Below, piece by piece: positions 9,909 to 21,143 of a stretch of 64,000 nt of DNA (position 1 is the stretch's first letter; each line of letters begins with the position of its first letter). A program made the translations under genes and the position numbers. Below the pieces are notes generated by a model. It was not told where the DNA came from, searched no databases, and saw nothing but the letters and a program-made list of their open reading frames with translations. The DNA is from Selaginella moellendorffii (lineage: Eukaryota; Streptophyta; Lycopodiopsida; Selaginellales; Selaginellaceae), in contig NW_003314378.1 of the NCBI RefSeq assembly GCF_000143415.4, positions 303,442-367,441 on the forward strand, read 5' to 3'.

Positions 9909-10322
9909 GTGGAGACAATTGATGACAAGTCTCCACATCAGCAAAAAAGACATGTCATTCATCCAAGACACCAACCACCAAGAGTCACACCCATACTGTT
10001 ATGTACATAACCATACCAAAGCAATGAAGTCGATAGAGCATTCTGCGTACACTGGCAAACACAGCAACACAACGAGCAGGACCACGCTAGGGCTCTTGTA
10101 GTCCTTGCTAGGGTGGAACGACAGATTCAAGAACGCAAGTGAGCACAACATGATGTCCATCCGTGCTTCTACCCTAATTGTCGCTCTATGTGCATGGCGT
10201 ATGGGCGTCCCTTCCAGTGATTCCCACTGCCTCTTCCCCGCCCCTGCCCCCGCCCCCGCCCCCCCCCCCCCCCCCCTCGCTTCTAGCTTACTCTATTGTT
10301 TTGTCCTTTCTTCTAGAAACTA
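9908..10322 (+). mobile_element. Possible 5' end or LTR remnant of the Copia element
   Basis: Sequence unrelated to the duplicated unit starts at about 9908 with TG inside a perfect 9-bp inverted repeat (9908-9916 and 9929-9937). It runs to the gag start codon at 10323. The position and the leading TG fit an LTR edge. No second LTR, target-site duplication or primer-binding site was found, so this is a suggestion. Confidence 0.3.
10236..10276 (+). repeat. C-rich low-complexity tract
   Basis: Mostly CCCCCG units followed by about 18 consecutive C, roughly 50 bp upstream of the Copia gag start. Confidence 0.9.
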
Positions 10323-13300
10323 ATGGCTACCAGTACTCCACCTCGCACTACATCTAGAACCACCCTAGCGAGCACCATGGCCATCCTGGCTGGCAACTAA
10401 GATGTAGGATGGGAGAAGCTACTCTAGAAGTTCACAGGCGAGAACTTCACAACTTGGAAGACCAAAGTCCAATTAATCCTAATGGCAAAAAATTGTTGAG
10501 ATTTGGTGGAGGGAACCGAAGTGAGACCTCAAGATATAGAAGCAGCCTTGCAAGCTACTTAAGACTCTAAGAACGGCAAAGCCCTTTCCGTGATTGGACT
10601 AGGTCTTGGAGATGAATTTATTCATCTCCTTGATCTAGAAAAATCCGCCAAGGCCAATTGGGACTCCCTTTCCCAAGTCTTTGTAGCCAAAGCTGCTAAT
10701 GCTAAATTGGTTCTGACCCAGAAATTTTTCTCCCTATGCATGCAGCCTGGTGAGATGATGGCAACATACATTGGGAAGCTCAAGGGTTTAATGCAGCAGC
10801 TGAAGGAAGTAGGTGCTGCAGTTTCCGATGACTATGCAAAAGCCTTCTTGCTCTACTCTGTATCTTAAGAGTTGCAACAATTGTCCTCCATGCTTTCTTT
10901 TGTCCCAGGCAAAACCATGGAGGAGCTCTACTCTGATCTACTCAAGGAAGAGCACAAGATTGCTGAGCGTCAAGCTGGCCATCAAGGATCCCCTCAAGCT
11001 GCTCGCGAGCAGGCCTTGTTTCTTGGTAAGAAACAATCGAGTGGGGAGTAGAGGAAAGGAGGCACTAGCCGTGGGCCTCGTATCTCTTCTGCTACAACTC
11101 CCAGCTCTTGATTTAACTTCTCCAAGAAGAAAAAAGGTCCTTGCAACTATTGTGGAAAGATGGGGCATGTCGAGTGTGAGTGTTGTGCAAAGAAGGCTGC
11201 CACCCAGCACATGCTTACCCAGAGCAACTTGTTGTTGATGATGGCTCTTTACCCGTCACCGGTGTCTGCTCTTGAGGTTCTATGGCTGGATAGTGGTGCC
11301 TCTTTTCACATGACTCCCTTAAGGTCTGCCTTTCACACTTACAAGGCTCTTCAAGCTCCACAACAGGTTTATGTCGGCGACAAGCGACCACTCTAGGTGG
11401 AAGGTCGTGGCATGGTGGTGATCAGGCTATCCACTGGACCTTTTAAGGAGGTTCATCACGTGCACTTTGTACCTGAAGCAGCACATACAGTTCTTTCTAT
11501 AGGTGTAGCCTCAGATCAAGGCTTTACTACCACCTTCTTCCCAAAAGGGTGCACCATCTATGGTCGTGATGGTACTTCTGTAGCTAGTGGCATGAGGTAT
11601 GAAACACTCTACTGTTTAAATGCAGAATTGGTTTTTCCAACTCAAGTGCTTGCTTTCTGAGCACAAGACACCATTGAGCTCTGGCATGCTCGTCTGGGGC
11701 ATGTCAATGAACGAGATCTACATGCCTTGGCTCGTAACCAGCATGCTAAAGGCATCATGCTCCCAACTGGCCATCTAGGCGTGTGTGAAACTTGCTATCT
11801 TGGGAAGCAAGTTCACCTTCCTTTTCCATCAAGAACCATGGAGGACCAAGCTACAGGCTTATTGGATCTGGTTCACAATGACGTGTGCTACTTGCCATGG
11901 AAACACTCAGCCACAAGAGGTACTTTGTGTCTTTTATCAATGACCATTCCAGATATGCTGTGGTGAGCCTTCTCCATGCCAAGAGCGAAGTGTTCAACCA
12001 CTTTAAGCTTTTTAAGAGCTGGGCAGAGACGTCTACTGGCCAAAAGATTCGTGTGTTACGCACAGATGGTGGTGGAGAGTACCTGAACAAAGAGTTTCTC
12101 AACTTTCTAGCTGAGGCTAGCATTGTTCACCAGTACACAACAGCCCATACTCCCCAACAGAACGGCATGGCAGAGCACCTCAATCGCATGCTACTAGAGA
12201 CTGTTTGTTGCCTTCTCCAACACACAAGCATACCCAACTCTTTTTGGGGTGAAGCCATTAACACGGTTGTTTATATCCGTAATCGCCTTCCCACAAGGAG
12301 CACTGGTGTGGTTCCTTATCAAGCTTGGACTGGGAAGTGTCCTCAGTTAGGGCACTTGAGGGTCTTTCGCTGCACAATGTATGCTTGCATTCCAGATGCG
12401 ACTCGGCAGAAGCTGGATCCTAGGAGCCAGAAGACCATCTTCGTGGGCTATCATGCTCATTCCAAGGCCTATCACCTACCTCTATAATCTTGCTCTCAAG
12501 AAGCTCGTGGTCAGCCAAGATGTCTCTTTCAATGAGCAAGATCTTTATCGCCACATTCAAGGTACTATTCCTTCAAGTTCTAACTTGGTGGACTTGACCC
12601 CAGTGCTGGAAGACGAGCTCACCCACCCACCAACACCAGCAATCCAAAGGCTACTCGTTCCAGAAGGAGGAACACCTCTTCCACTTGGTGATGAACCTTC
12701 TCCAGCAACTCTGCTGCTACCAGTTCCTCTAGTCACTTCGGTGGCTACTAGCAGCAACACTACTTCATCCAATGAGCAGAATCTTGCTGCTACTGTGGAC
12801 GAGTTGTTCATTGGTGAAGAAACAGTTGGAGGATCTTCCCGCTCACCTCCTCCAGATTCTCTCATGACACCACCACCTCGTCAAGAGATTGGAGCTATTA
12901 CCTGTTTAGGACAAGTGAGCAAGCCAACGGTCAAAGCTCTAGAATCTCTTGCTCAAGCTCCATGCAAGAAGGGATTCTACTGGGCCATGAGCTCCATTGT
13001 TGAACCTCGTGGCTACCAAGTTGCTCTCTCCAATCCTGATGCCTCACAGTGGCAAGCAGCCATGCAGGACGAGTATGACTCATTGATCAAGAATGGAATC
13101 TGGACATTGGTTCCCCTCCCTCCCGGCAGGAAGGCAGTCACAGCCAAATGGCTGTTCAAGAAGAAATATCGAGCTGATGGCAGCATTGAGCGCTACAAGG
13201 CACACTTTGTAGCTCGTGGTTTCTCTCAGATCCAAGGAGTTGATTACTCTCAAACTTATAGCCTTGTTATAAAGCTGACAACAATTTGTGTTTTGATGAG

Positions 13301-13456
13301 TCTTGCAGTTGAGCTCGACCTGGAGCTCCATCAACTTGATGTGAGAACTGCATTCCTGAATGGTGATCTTGAGGAGGAGGTGTATGTTGCCCAGCCTCCT
13401 GGATTTATACGTCCCGGACAAGAGCATCTAGTCTGCCGCTTGCACAAGACTAAGAG
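10323..13456 (+). mobile_element. Ty1/copia retrotransposon, degenerate and 3'-truncated
   Basis: Gag starts with MATSTPPRTT and contains a UBN2-type region. It is followed by a CCHC knuckle (CNYCGKMGH near 11139), protease (LWLDSGASFHM near 11280), the integrase zinc finger (HARLGHV near 11685), integrase core (DGGGEYLNKE near 12065), and the first part of reverse transcriptase (LHQLDVRTAFLNGDL near 13330). There are in-frame stops in gag and frameshifts near 11890 and 12480. The element ends at about 13456, before the YxDD catalytic box and RNase H, where it is fused to the germin fragment. No 3' LTR remains, so it cannot move autonomously. Neighbouring gene order suggests it sits at the joint between the two arms. 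Confidence 0.92.
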
Positions 13457-13828
13457 GTTCCCGTGCACGAGGAAGAGCAGCTCGGATCCTCGGGGGTGGA
13501 CGTGGGGGGGATTGGTGCCGCCATGAGCGTAGTCAATGCGGGCAAAAGCTACACCAAAGGTGTTGAGACCGGGGAAATTGTTGACACTCGCCAGCGTGAC
13601 GTTGGAGCTGAGCTTGTTGTCGGTGTTCCCGGGAGTCGCCAGCAGGCTCAACTTGAAGTCCTCGGCTTTCACATCGGCGGCCGCCTTGCAGACGACGCCG
13701 TTCACTTTGATCTTGGAGCCATTGTCTGCAACGCAAAAGTCCTGCAGCATATCTTCATCCGCGGCATGCACAAACAAGATGGAGCTGATTGCTAGGAGGA
13801 AGGATAGAACAAAACGAAGATGAGCCAT
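13457..13828 (-). pseudogene. Germin-like protein, copy 2 (3' truncated)
   Basis: The first 124 or so codons match the intact copies up to HGNLLV, just after cupin box 1. The sequence then runs into Copia DNA in reverse, so cupin box 2 and the C terminus are missing. Differences include D for V and H for P changes near the box 1 region. A deletion of about 28 bp upstream also removed the TATA box present at 6287. A product would lack a metal ligand; I treat it as dead. Confidence 0.9.
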
Positions 13829-13849
13829 CTTGCGAGCTTGGAAAAGACT

Positions 13850-15060
13850 GATGGATTATAGCCGGAGGAGGGAAGGCGAGGTCCTTTGGATGACTTCGTC
13901 CTGAATCGTGCACGATTTTAGGTACACGGGCTTCTGTTCCCTTCTATTTCATTTCTTACTCTTGCTGTCTGCGTAACACAATCTGATATTTTTGCTGCCA
14001 AGTCGTCTCGGAAGTTCTCTTTTACCAGGCTTGTCTAGAGCCGTCAAAATCATCTTTTCTGTGTGTAGATGACGACCTTGGTTTTGATGGTAGGAACTGG
14101 TCTCAGTGAAACTCGAGTTTTACACGGTCTTGCTAAAAGCTTGGCACCTTCTTGGCACCAGAGACTTTTTATGTGTGGAGTTTTAACGTGCTGATACAAA
14201 TAAACCATGGGTATATCGACCAAAGGTACGTCTCTGTAGGTTATCAATTTTGCAGACAACTGTGTAGAAGGATAGTTGCTCACATAGTCATGAGACATAC
14301 ATAGTCATAGTCATTGTGATTATTGCTTGCATCATTGTCATGGGCAAAACCGAATGTTTATTGCTGTCACTTTATTAATCAGTTTAATGGAATAAACTTA
14401 TGATATTAAAAAGTTTTATAATTTGTCCCACCATGGCAATCTAGGAAAGCATCCAGTTGGGGTGGTGGGAGTGAACTGGGAAATACTCCTGTGCTGCTGT
14501 GTGAGCATGTCAATCAATCATTTAACCTCAGTATCAGTGGTCGTTGTGGGCAGTGCATTCTAAAGCTCTTTGGACTTGTTACGCAAAGTCCGGCACCCAT
14601 GCTGGCATGACTCAGTCGTGACCACAATGAGTTCTGGTTTTGATAGGAGTGTTGTAAGCAGCATATGCATCCTAGTCAGACATAAGGTGGTCAAGAACTT
14701 TTGGAATTCCCCACCATTACAGAAAAACAAGGGGAAAATATTAATAATTACTTTATTTAACTTTCACTCACCATTTTGTCAAAGAAAAACCTAAACAATG
14801 GTCAGTGTATAGTTTTATCTTAAGAGTAACATTCCATGAACTAGAGAGTAGAATTTAGTTGCTCAACCAAAGTCCCACCCATATCCATAACCCACGCCTT
14901 GTCCACCAGTGAAATCAACTCTCTGCGAGGAAAGAAAATAAGATCCAAGCACTAATCACGCAAGTTTACCGCAGATCATGGCTCACAACGAGCAACGTCC
15001 TCTCCTTCCTTAAGTACGCGAGGTAAGAATGTAGCTTGGAAGTTTTGGTGAGGTGTTGCT
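13850..15060. other. Inverted copy of the germin/PP2C spacer
   Basis: Reverse-complement counterpart of about 4900-6290, with scattered indels. No independent gene seen. Confidence 0.6.
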
Positions 15061-15069
15061 GGTCTCTCT

Positions 15070-16313
15070 ATCTCTTGAAGCGCCCGAAGAGACAACGCAT
15101 GTTACTTTCGATGAATCGGCAGTTTCCCTCCCACAACCGGCCAAGGCACACAACTCGGCTTGCAAAAATGGCGAAGAGGTTTGCAATTTTTTTTCCTTCT
15201 CTATATACTGAAGTCTCAAGCTTGCAGGGGTGCCAGAATGCTGAAACGGATTCTACCAGCTGGTGAGCTTGTTTATTTTCGCGTGGCTATTGGTGAAATT
15301 CATGATGTTCTTGCTTTTTAAGGTTTCTTCGACTCGACTATGCTGCCGCGATGCGTCCCCATCCTGAGAAGGTGCAAAGCTTACTTGCTAATTTTTGTAG
15401 AACTTCTAAGCTTTGCTGTTTACAGGCTCAAAGAGGGGGTGAAGATGCTTTCTTCACTGAAGGCTCCTGGATGGGTGTTGCTGATGGTGTTGGGGGCTGG
15501 GCCGGAGAAGGTAAGAAAAATCTTTCTTTGAGTCTGTTTTTCCAAGAGTTTTTACTGGTTTTCAGACATTGATTAGGGGATGTATTCTCGGGAGCTTATG
15601 AGACATTGTCAGGCATTGGTTGTAAACAGCAAAGGGAAACCGGACCCCAAGGACGTGCTTGTCAAAGCCGCCGGCAGTACAAAGGCCCAGGGATCAGCAA
15701 CGGCAGGGATCAGCAACGGTCCTTGTGGCTGCATTGTTTGAGCAAGTAAGCTAGTCGGATTTGATGGTTGAGGCTGAGTCTGGTCATATATTTCAGACAC
15801 TGTACGCAGCAAACTTGGGAGACTCGGGGTTCATCATAGTTCGCAATTGGCAAGTAGTTGCAAGCTCGGAGCCCATGCAGCATAGTTTTAACTTTACGTT
15901 TCAAGTTGGAACGTTTGGTGACCATCCGACGGTTGCAGAGGTACTCTTGCTTTTCCCTTAAGTTCTCTAATTTTCCGTCTACAGGAATTCAAGATCCCTG
16001 TCTGCAAGGGGGAAACCATTGTTTTGGGAACTGATGGCCTTTTTGACAATCTCTTCAACAACGACATAATCGAAGTTCTTAAAAAATCTCTTGGGTCCGA
16101 CCAAGTCAACTTGAAGGTGAACTCTCGCTGTTGAAGAATCTCAAGATTGCTGAGATTCTCTTCACTTTACAGGCAGCTGCAGCAGACCTTGTAGCTGGGG
16201 CGCAGGCCAAGCGTTTGGACAGCCCGTTTGCCAGGGCGGCTGCAAAGGCGAGAATGAATTGGAGTGGTGGAAAGCTAGATGATACCACGGCAGTTGTGGC
16301 GTTTGTGACGTGA
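15070..16313 (+). pseudogene. PP2C-type protein phosphatase, copy 3, broken
   Basis: This copy keeps the most complete exon set, including RPHPEK + AQRGGEDAFF, GVADGVGGWAGEG, GDSGFIIVRNWQ, GTDGLFDNLFN and the terminal SGGKLDDTTAVVAFVT before the stop at 16311. It is still disabled: a nonsense change near 15575 (GID then stop, where copy 1 reads GIDSGMYS), and a 16-bp tandem duplication near 15700 that shifts the frame in the AQGSATVL region. The copy 1 lesions are absent here, so copies 1 and 3 were inactivated independently. Confidence 0.85.
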
Positions 16314-16502
16314 TATTTGAGTCGCGAAGGGTAAACATTTCAAGCAGTTTTTGCAGGGGCCAGTGTAAATTGCTCAGGCCGTTAATATTTGCGGTATTTC
16401 CGGTTCTTTCGCTAATTGTATGACATCCTTTTGATTTGATTCAAACCGCTCATTCTGTTTAGAGGGAACTGCTCAAGGTCACTTGAGGTGTTAGACATGT
16501 AG

Positions 16503-16990
16503 TTTAGCTGGACGATCACGAGCAAGCTCAAGATACTCAAGCTCTCCGGCAACATGATCTCTGGCTCGTCCTTCTCGGGGGTACATCGAGCTGCTAGGCC
16601 TTTGGCACGATGGGATCTTTCGCGACTGCGTGGCTCTCCAGGAGCTCTTCAACAGTCTCACACCCTCGTCCAGCAGCAAACTCCAGAATGTCATGCTCGG
16701 AAGTGCTCGAACAACGTTTCAGAGGAGCTCGTGTGGGCTGTATCTTGTCTCTCAGCTTGGGCAGACTCTTTGAGTTTGCTCGGATCTCTCGGAGAACCGG
16801 TTGGAGGTTCTGAAGGACTAAGTGGTGGAAACCCTGCTCCGGTCGGATAGCAACAAAGAGCTCACGGAGAACAGCTTGAAGGACAGCTCCAGGCGAGCTC
16901 GTGTGGAGGATCCTTGGATACCGCTCTTGTCCCAGTACCGTGCGACTCCACCAGAAAGATGGTGAGGAAGGTGGCGACAAGCCAATTGGC
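16503..16990 (+). pseudogene. Leucine-rich-repeat protein fragment, copy 2
   Basis: Inverted counterpart of 2800-3420. SKLKILKLSGNMISGSSF is the clearest LRR-like stretch, followed in a shifted frame by DCVALQELFNSL and later by DLSENRLEVL. Stops and frameshifts prevent a continuous product. Confidence 0.42.
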
Positions 16991-17087
16991 TGGAGCCGTG
17001 ACTTCCTTCTTTGTCTCGAGTATTTGGTCGCGTGTCCCGTCCACATGGTGAGCCACGGAATTGTTTCTTAGTGGTGGTGGTTGTTTC

Positions 17088-17921
17088 CCCGAGGTGCTGG
17101 TGGCCTATCTCGATTACAACTACAGGGACCAGGACAAGGCCTTCTTCTGCCAAGATCAACAGCAAGCTCTCAACTCCAGCGCGCGGTGGATCGTCCTCTC
17201 CTCCGGCCAGTACATCACTCCGGCGCTCTACAACGTCCCGGCTTTCAGGAGCAAGCTCGAGGAATGGTTCCCATAGCAGGAGGCCATCTTCCATCTCCTG
17301 GTGAGGTACCTGTTGCTTCCCAGTGACTTCGTGTGGGACAAGGCGGCCAGGTACTACGACGCGTACCTGGCCCAGGCCGAGCTTCTAGTCGGGGTCCAGC
17401 TGCAAAACCACATCTGGTTCTCGCCACCCAACCTCGCCGAGGATACATTCGACTGCCTGGTGCAACAAGGCGCGCTCGCAAACACCACCCAGGAGCGAGC
17501 TCCCAGATCGTCGGTGAGGAAGAACAGCAAGAAGGTGGCGGTGCTGGTGGTGTCGCTCAACTCTCAGTACTCGGAGACGCTCAAGAGCAAGGTGCTGGGA
17601 TACGATCTAGCGGACGGCTCCTCGGTGTCCATCCACCAGCCGAGCGTGGAGGGCGTGGAAAACACGAAGAACTTGGATCACGACGCACAGGCGGTGATGA
17701 AGATCTAGTTGCTGTCGATGAGCGATGTCCTGGTGACGAGCCCGCCATCCACGTTTGGCTACTCGGCGGCGGGGCTGGCGGGCGTGAGGCCCGTGCAGTT
17801 CGTGTGCGACCAGAACAAGAGCGTGGTTTGCTCGGTGAGGGAGACGATGGAGCCGTGCTACCACGTTTATCCGGCTCAGTTCGCATTGAAAAGTGCGAAT
17901 GCAGCGTGGGTTTCAGACTAG
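17088..17921 (+). pseudogene. Xyloglucan fucosyltransferase-like (GT37), copy 2, truncated
   Basis: The 5' part, including the membrane anchor and the conserved GIGNKM region, is missing: the sequence jumps from the upstream flank directly to VAYLDYNYRDQDKAFFC. The DFVWDKAA stretch broken in copy 1 is intact here. There are two nonsense changes (EEWFP then stop near 17275; KI then stop near 17706) and a 10-bp deletion near 17886 that shifts the last residues. The catalytic-domain match to plant FUT1 enzymes is otherwise strong. Confidence 0.85.
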
Positions 17922-18269
17922 TCTATAGAAAGTTCTTAAAGCTTTTAAAATTTTATTTTCTTTCTCGTGATAGATTTCTAAGTTGCTCCTTGGCTGCATG
18001 ATGCAAATCTAGCGTCATTTGTAGATTTGCGTGGTCAGGTCATGCTCTTGGCCCACGCAAAGTTGCGCCAAGGCTGCCTTGAAATCCAGGTAATTTGGTA
18101 CCAAGAGCTTATAGACTTCAAATGGCGAGCTGTCTTTTGGGCAGGACTTTGAAAAACTGCTCGTAGAGTGTTCTGGCTTGGAAGCTAACGAGTCTTGTTT
18201 TGACAGATGGCACGTGCAAAGGACTTGACTGTTTACCAAGCCCGGTGGAGAACTTTCTGTGTGAATGAA

Positions 18270-18276
18270 TATAAAG
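18270..18276 (+). promoter_or_regulatory. TATA-like element of peptide gene copy 3
   Basis: TATAAAG about 100 bp upstream of the ATG at 18375, at the position of TATAAAA in copies 1 and 2. Confidence 0.45.
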
Positions 18277-18374
18277 CACTGGAGGCCCATTGGATCCAAT
18301 CGTAGCAGAGCAAGCACAGCTCTTGGTTCTTATACAACGATATCATCACTACGTTTAGTGCTTTTGTGGCTGGA

Positions 18375-18617
18375 ATGGATCGTGGAAGGATACTTCTTGC
18401 CATCACATTGGTGATCATGATCAGCGGCAACATCGATTGTTCCAGGCCAGGCTCGTTTTCGGTGATGAGCCAACAGGCCGAGCTTTTCAATTTCGAATTG
18501 CGCCTTCCTGTTGTTAACAAGATCCACACTCTTCTCGAAAGGACCTCCCGGAGAATGCTCACCCAGGATCAGCCCACGCCAGCTCCCGGCCCTTCCGGGT
18601 GCTGCCACGATAAGTGA
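18375..18617 (+). CDS. Small secreted signalling-peptide precursor, copy 3 (altered C terminus)
   Basis: An 80-residue precursor with the same signal peptide and middle region as copies 1 and 2. The C terminus diverges after RRML: it reads TQDQPTPAPGPSGCCHDK, so the PPSGPS core is changed to PAPGPS and the Asn/His tail is replaced. If the C terminus is the active peptide, this copy may be inactive or have a new specificity. The TATA element is TATAAAG at 18270-18276. Confidence 0.5.
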   Translation: MDRGRILLAITLVIMISGNIDCSRPGSFSVMSQQAELFNFELRLPVVNKIHTLLERTSRRMLTQDQPTPAPGPSGCCHDK

Positions 18618-19079
18618 AGAGGCGGACAGCCACGTGGCTGACACGTCACTCTAGGAGACACGTCAGGCTCTTTCCATCTGGCGGCGAATTCTCCTCCAAA
18701 TCCTCCACTCCTTTCCCCATTCTTCCCCACCTCCGCTCCCTCCCATTACAGTCACACATCAATTTACCCAGCTTGCGTCCATGAGGCGCTTGTCTCACCA
18801 AGGTGAAGGGGAATGATAAAGGCAACTTTCCATTTTTCCTTGACTTGGGAGCTGCGTGGAATTCCTAGAAGTTCCACTCCAGCAAGTAAAGTCTCCACAA
18901 GACTTTCAGGGATGTCTTGCACAGCTGCGAGCAATCAGCCGTGGTGGTGGCTTGCCCTTGTTCTGGCGAGAAGATCTGCAAAGAGGAGCGGCTGCAGTGA
19001 GTCTTGAAGATTCGCAGGTCGTTCGGATTGGGCATTGGGCAGCACTGGCAAAGGCAGATTTTCTCCCACTTGACGTGAT

Positions 19080-19190
19080 GGAGTCTCATTGAAATGCACG
19101 TCTGGTGAGATGGTCAGCGCCTTTGAGACAGGATTGTCGATCTTGTAAGCCTTGTGTTCAATGCTATAGCCTAGAAAAATGCCTCGTTCG
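19080..19190 (-). mobile_element. Copia integrase C-terminal fragment (inverted copy)
   Basis: Minus-strand translation FLGYSIEHKAYK and ISPDVHFNET; counterpart of 8320-8470 and slightly longer, since it keeps FNET. Confidence 0.7.
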
Positions 19191-19378
19191 CTTGTTCGAG
19201 TGAGTTTTTTTCTAGTTTTAGAGGGGATATGGACGCTATGGAAGGTGCACTAATCCGTTCGAATTCCACTTTGTGCAAGAACCTTTGACAATCCTGGACC
19301 TCAACATTGGCAAACACTTAAACGTAGATTTGTTTTCTTACAGTCTTAAGGCCACGAGTCAAGCTTACGGGGCTGGCT

Positions 19379-19600
19379 TTGGCTAAATTGTTTAGCCTTC
19401 ACAATGCAGTTGGCAGCGAGAAGCAGAGCGTCGTTGCCTGCTCCAGCTGTGAGGCGGAGGCTAGTTCCGCATGCAAAGAGGCCATCTGGCTTCGCCGCCT
19501 CCTCAACGACCACCCGGCCCAACACCAATCTACAGTGACAATCAAGGCTACATCGCCTTGAGCAAACATCACAAGATTAATTCCCGGACGAAACACACAC
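19379..19600 (+). mobile_element. Copia RNase H fragment (inverted copy)
   Basis: Plus-strand frames read SSCEAEASSACKEAIWLRRL and then the CDNQG/SKHHKINSRTKH region after a frame change. Counterpart of 7870-8110. Confidence 0.75.
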
Positions 19601-20039
19601 CACGCTGGGAGACACGTCCAGTTCTTTCCATGTTCTTGTGATTCCAATCTTAATAATGCAATCTTAATTGAACATCACCACAGCCTGGAAATCGAGTGCA
19701 CTGCTCATCCCACCAAACAATCTGATCTCGTGCACAGCATGAAACGAACATTCTCTGTGCCTCTCCTGATAGAGCCATACAGAACCTTCTCATGTCCAGC
19801 CACTTGATTATTATATGCAGCACACTCAAATACGTCCAGGTAAATCTCGAAATCCTCTCAAAGTAGGCTAAAGGAGATACTTTCTCATCTTGCCAAAAGC
19901 CTCTTCTAACACATGCTTGAGGATTAGAGAGGGCTTGGGTGAGTTGGCAAAGTGTAGTTTTGGTCTTTTTCTTGAAAATCATGGACCTCACTTCACTACC
20001 GCATAAAGGGATCACTGCGTTTGCTCATTGTGGCGAGGG

Positions 20040-20410
20040 CGAGAAAGTCCTCGATGGGAGCGTGGAAGGTGACATTCCGGCCTGCGCCTACATCAGCTCC
20101 GTGAATCGCAACAAGGATTTCTTTCTTCTCGTGACAGAGGATTTTAGGATCGCGCCAGGCAGGGATCAGTTCGTCTGCATGATCGATATCTTCGGCCGTG
20201 ACAGGCAACTGGAGAATGCCGAGGAATTGCTGCGTGCCATGCCGTTTGTGCCGGATGCTCTGGTTTGTAATGTTTCGGGCATTGGATCGACGTATGTGCT
20301 GGCAATTCGCTCCAAGAGAGTGTTTAAAATGGAAATTGGCGGGAAAGCGATGTGTTTGTTTTTTATTCTATCTAGCTGTGCTTACGAAAGTCCCACTATC
20401 GAAAGGTGAC
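20040..20410 (+). pseudogene. Pentatricopeptide-repeat protein fragment, copy 2
   Basis: Reads CMIDIFGRDRQLENAEELLR then AMPFVPDALVC in one frame, so it is better preserved than the copy at 7064-7460. Both ends are missing. It is a C-terminal PPR/E-domain relic carried with the germin gene. Confidence 0.6.
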
Positions 20411-20477
20411 AGCTTTGGAAAAATAATTTAATTATATATGTAACTTAGTCAAGTGTGCCTCGCAACCAGAGAGACTT

Positions 20478-21143
20478 TCAAGTCATGCCGATGAGCTCTC
20501 TCAGCTTCTGGATGAGACCACGGTCGTCAATCTGGAACGCTTTCGCGATCACGTCGTCATTGATTGGAGGATTGGAATCAAACACCGCCTTGGCCACCTG
20601 AGTTGCCCCGGGGTTTTGGCTGTTGAAGCCAGCCATCGCAACCGCAGGCTCCTTTCCAACGTTGAGCTGGAAGTGGACGAGTCCCCTAGGGAAGACGAAC
20701 AGATCTCCAGGATAGAGCATTTGGGCGAAGAGCTTGTTGTCCGGCAAGGTGGTGACGAATCCGACTAAGAGGTTCCCGTGCACGAGGAAGAGCAGCTCGG
20801 ATCCTCGGGGATGGACGTGGGGGGGATTGGTGCCGCCGGGAGCATAGTCGACGCGGGCAAAAGCTACACCAAAGGTGTTGAGACCGGGGAAATTGTTGAC
20901 ACTCGCCAGCGTGACGTTGGAGCCGAGCTTGTTGTCGGTGTTCCCGGGAGTCGCCAGCAGGCTCGACTTGAAGTCCTCGGCTTTCACATCGGCGGCCGCC
21001 TTGCAGACGACGCCGTTCACTTTGATCTTGGAGCCATTGTCTGCAACGCAAAAGTCCTGCAGCATATCTTCATCCGCGGCATGCACAAACAAGATGGAGC
21101 TGATTGCTAGGAGGAAGGATAGAACAAAACGAAGATGAGCCAT
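20478..21143 (-). CDS. Germin-like protein, copy 3 (intact)
   Basis: A 221-residue secreted cupin with a protein sequence identical to the gene at 6344-7009, including the signal peptide, cysteines 32/47 and the Mn ligands His109, His111, Glu116 and His157. I noticed two synonymous third-position differences near its 3' end. A TATA-like element (TTTTATAGC near 21195) lies upstream but is altered from the TATAAAA of copy 1. It is the outermost right-arm gene; homology to the other arm ends about 500 bp beyond it. Confidence 0.95.
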   Translation of the reverse strand: MAHLRFVLSFLLAISSILFVHAADEDMLQDFCVADNGSKIKVNGVVCKAAADVKAEDFKSSLLATPGNTDNKLGSNVTLASVNNFPGLNTFGVAFARVDYAPGGTNPPHVHPRGSELLFLVHGNLLVGFVTTLPDNKLFAQMLYPGDLFVFPRGLVHFQLNVGKEPAVAMAGFNSQNPGATQVAKAVFDSNPPINDDVIAKAFQIDDRGLIQKLRELIGMT

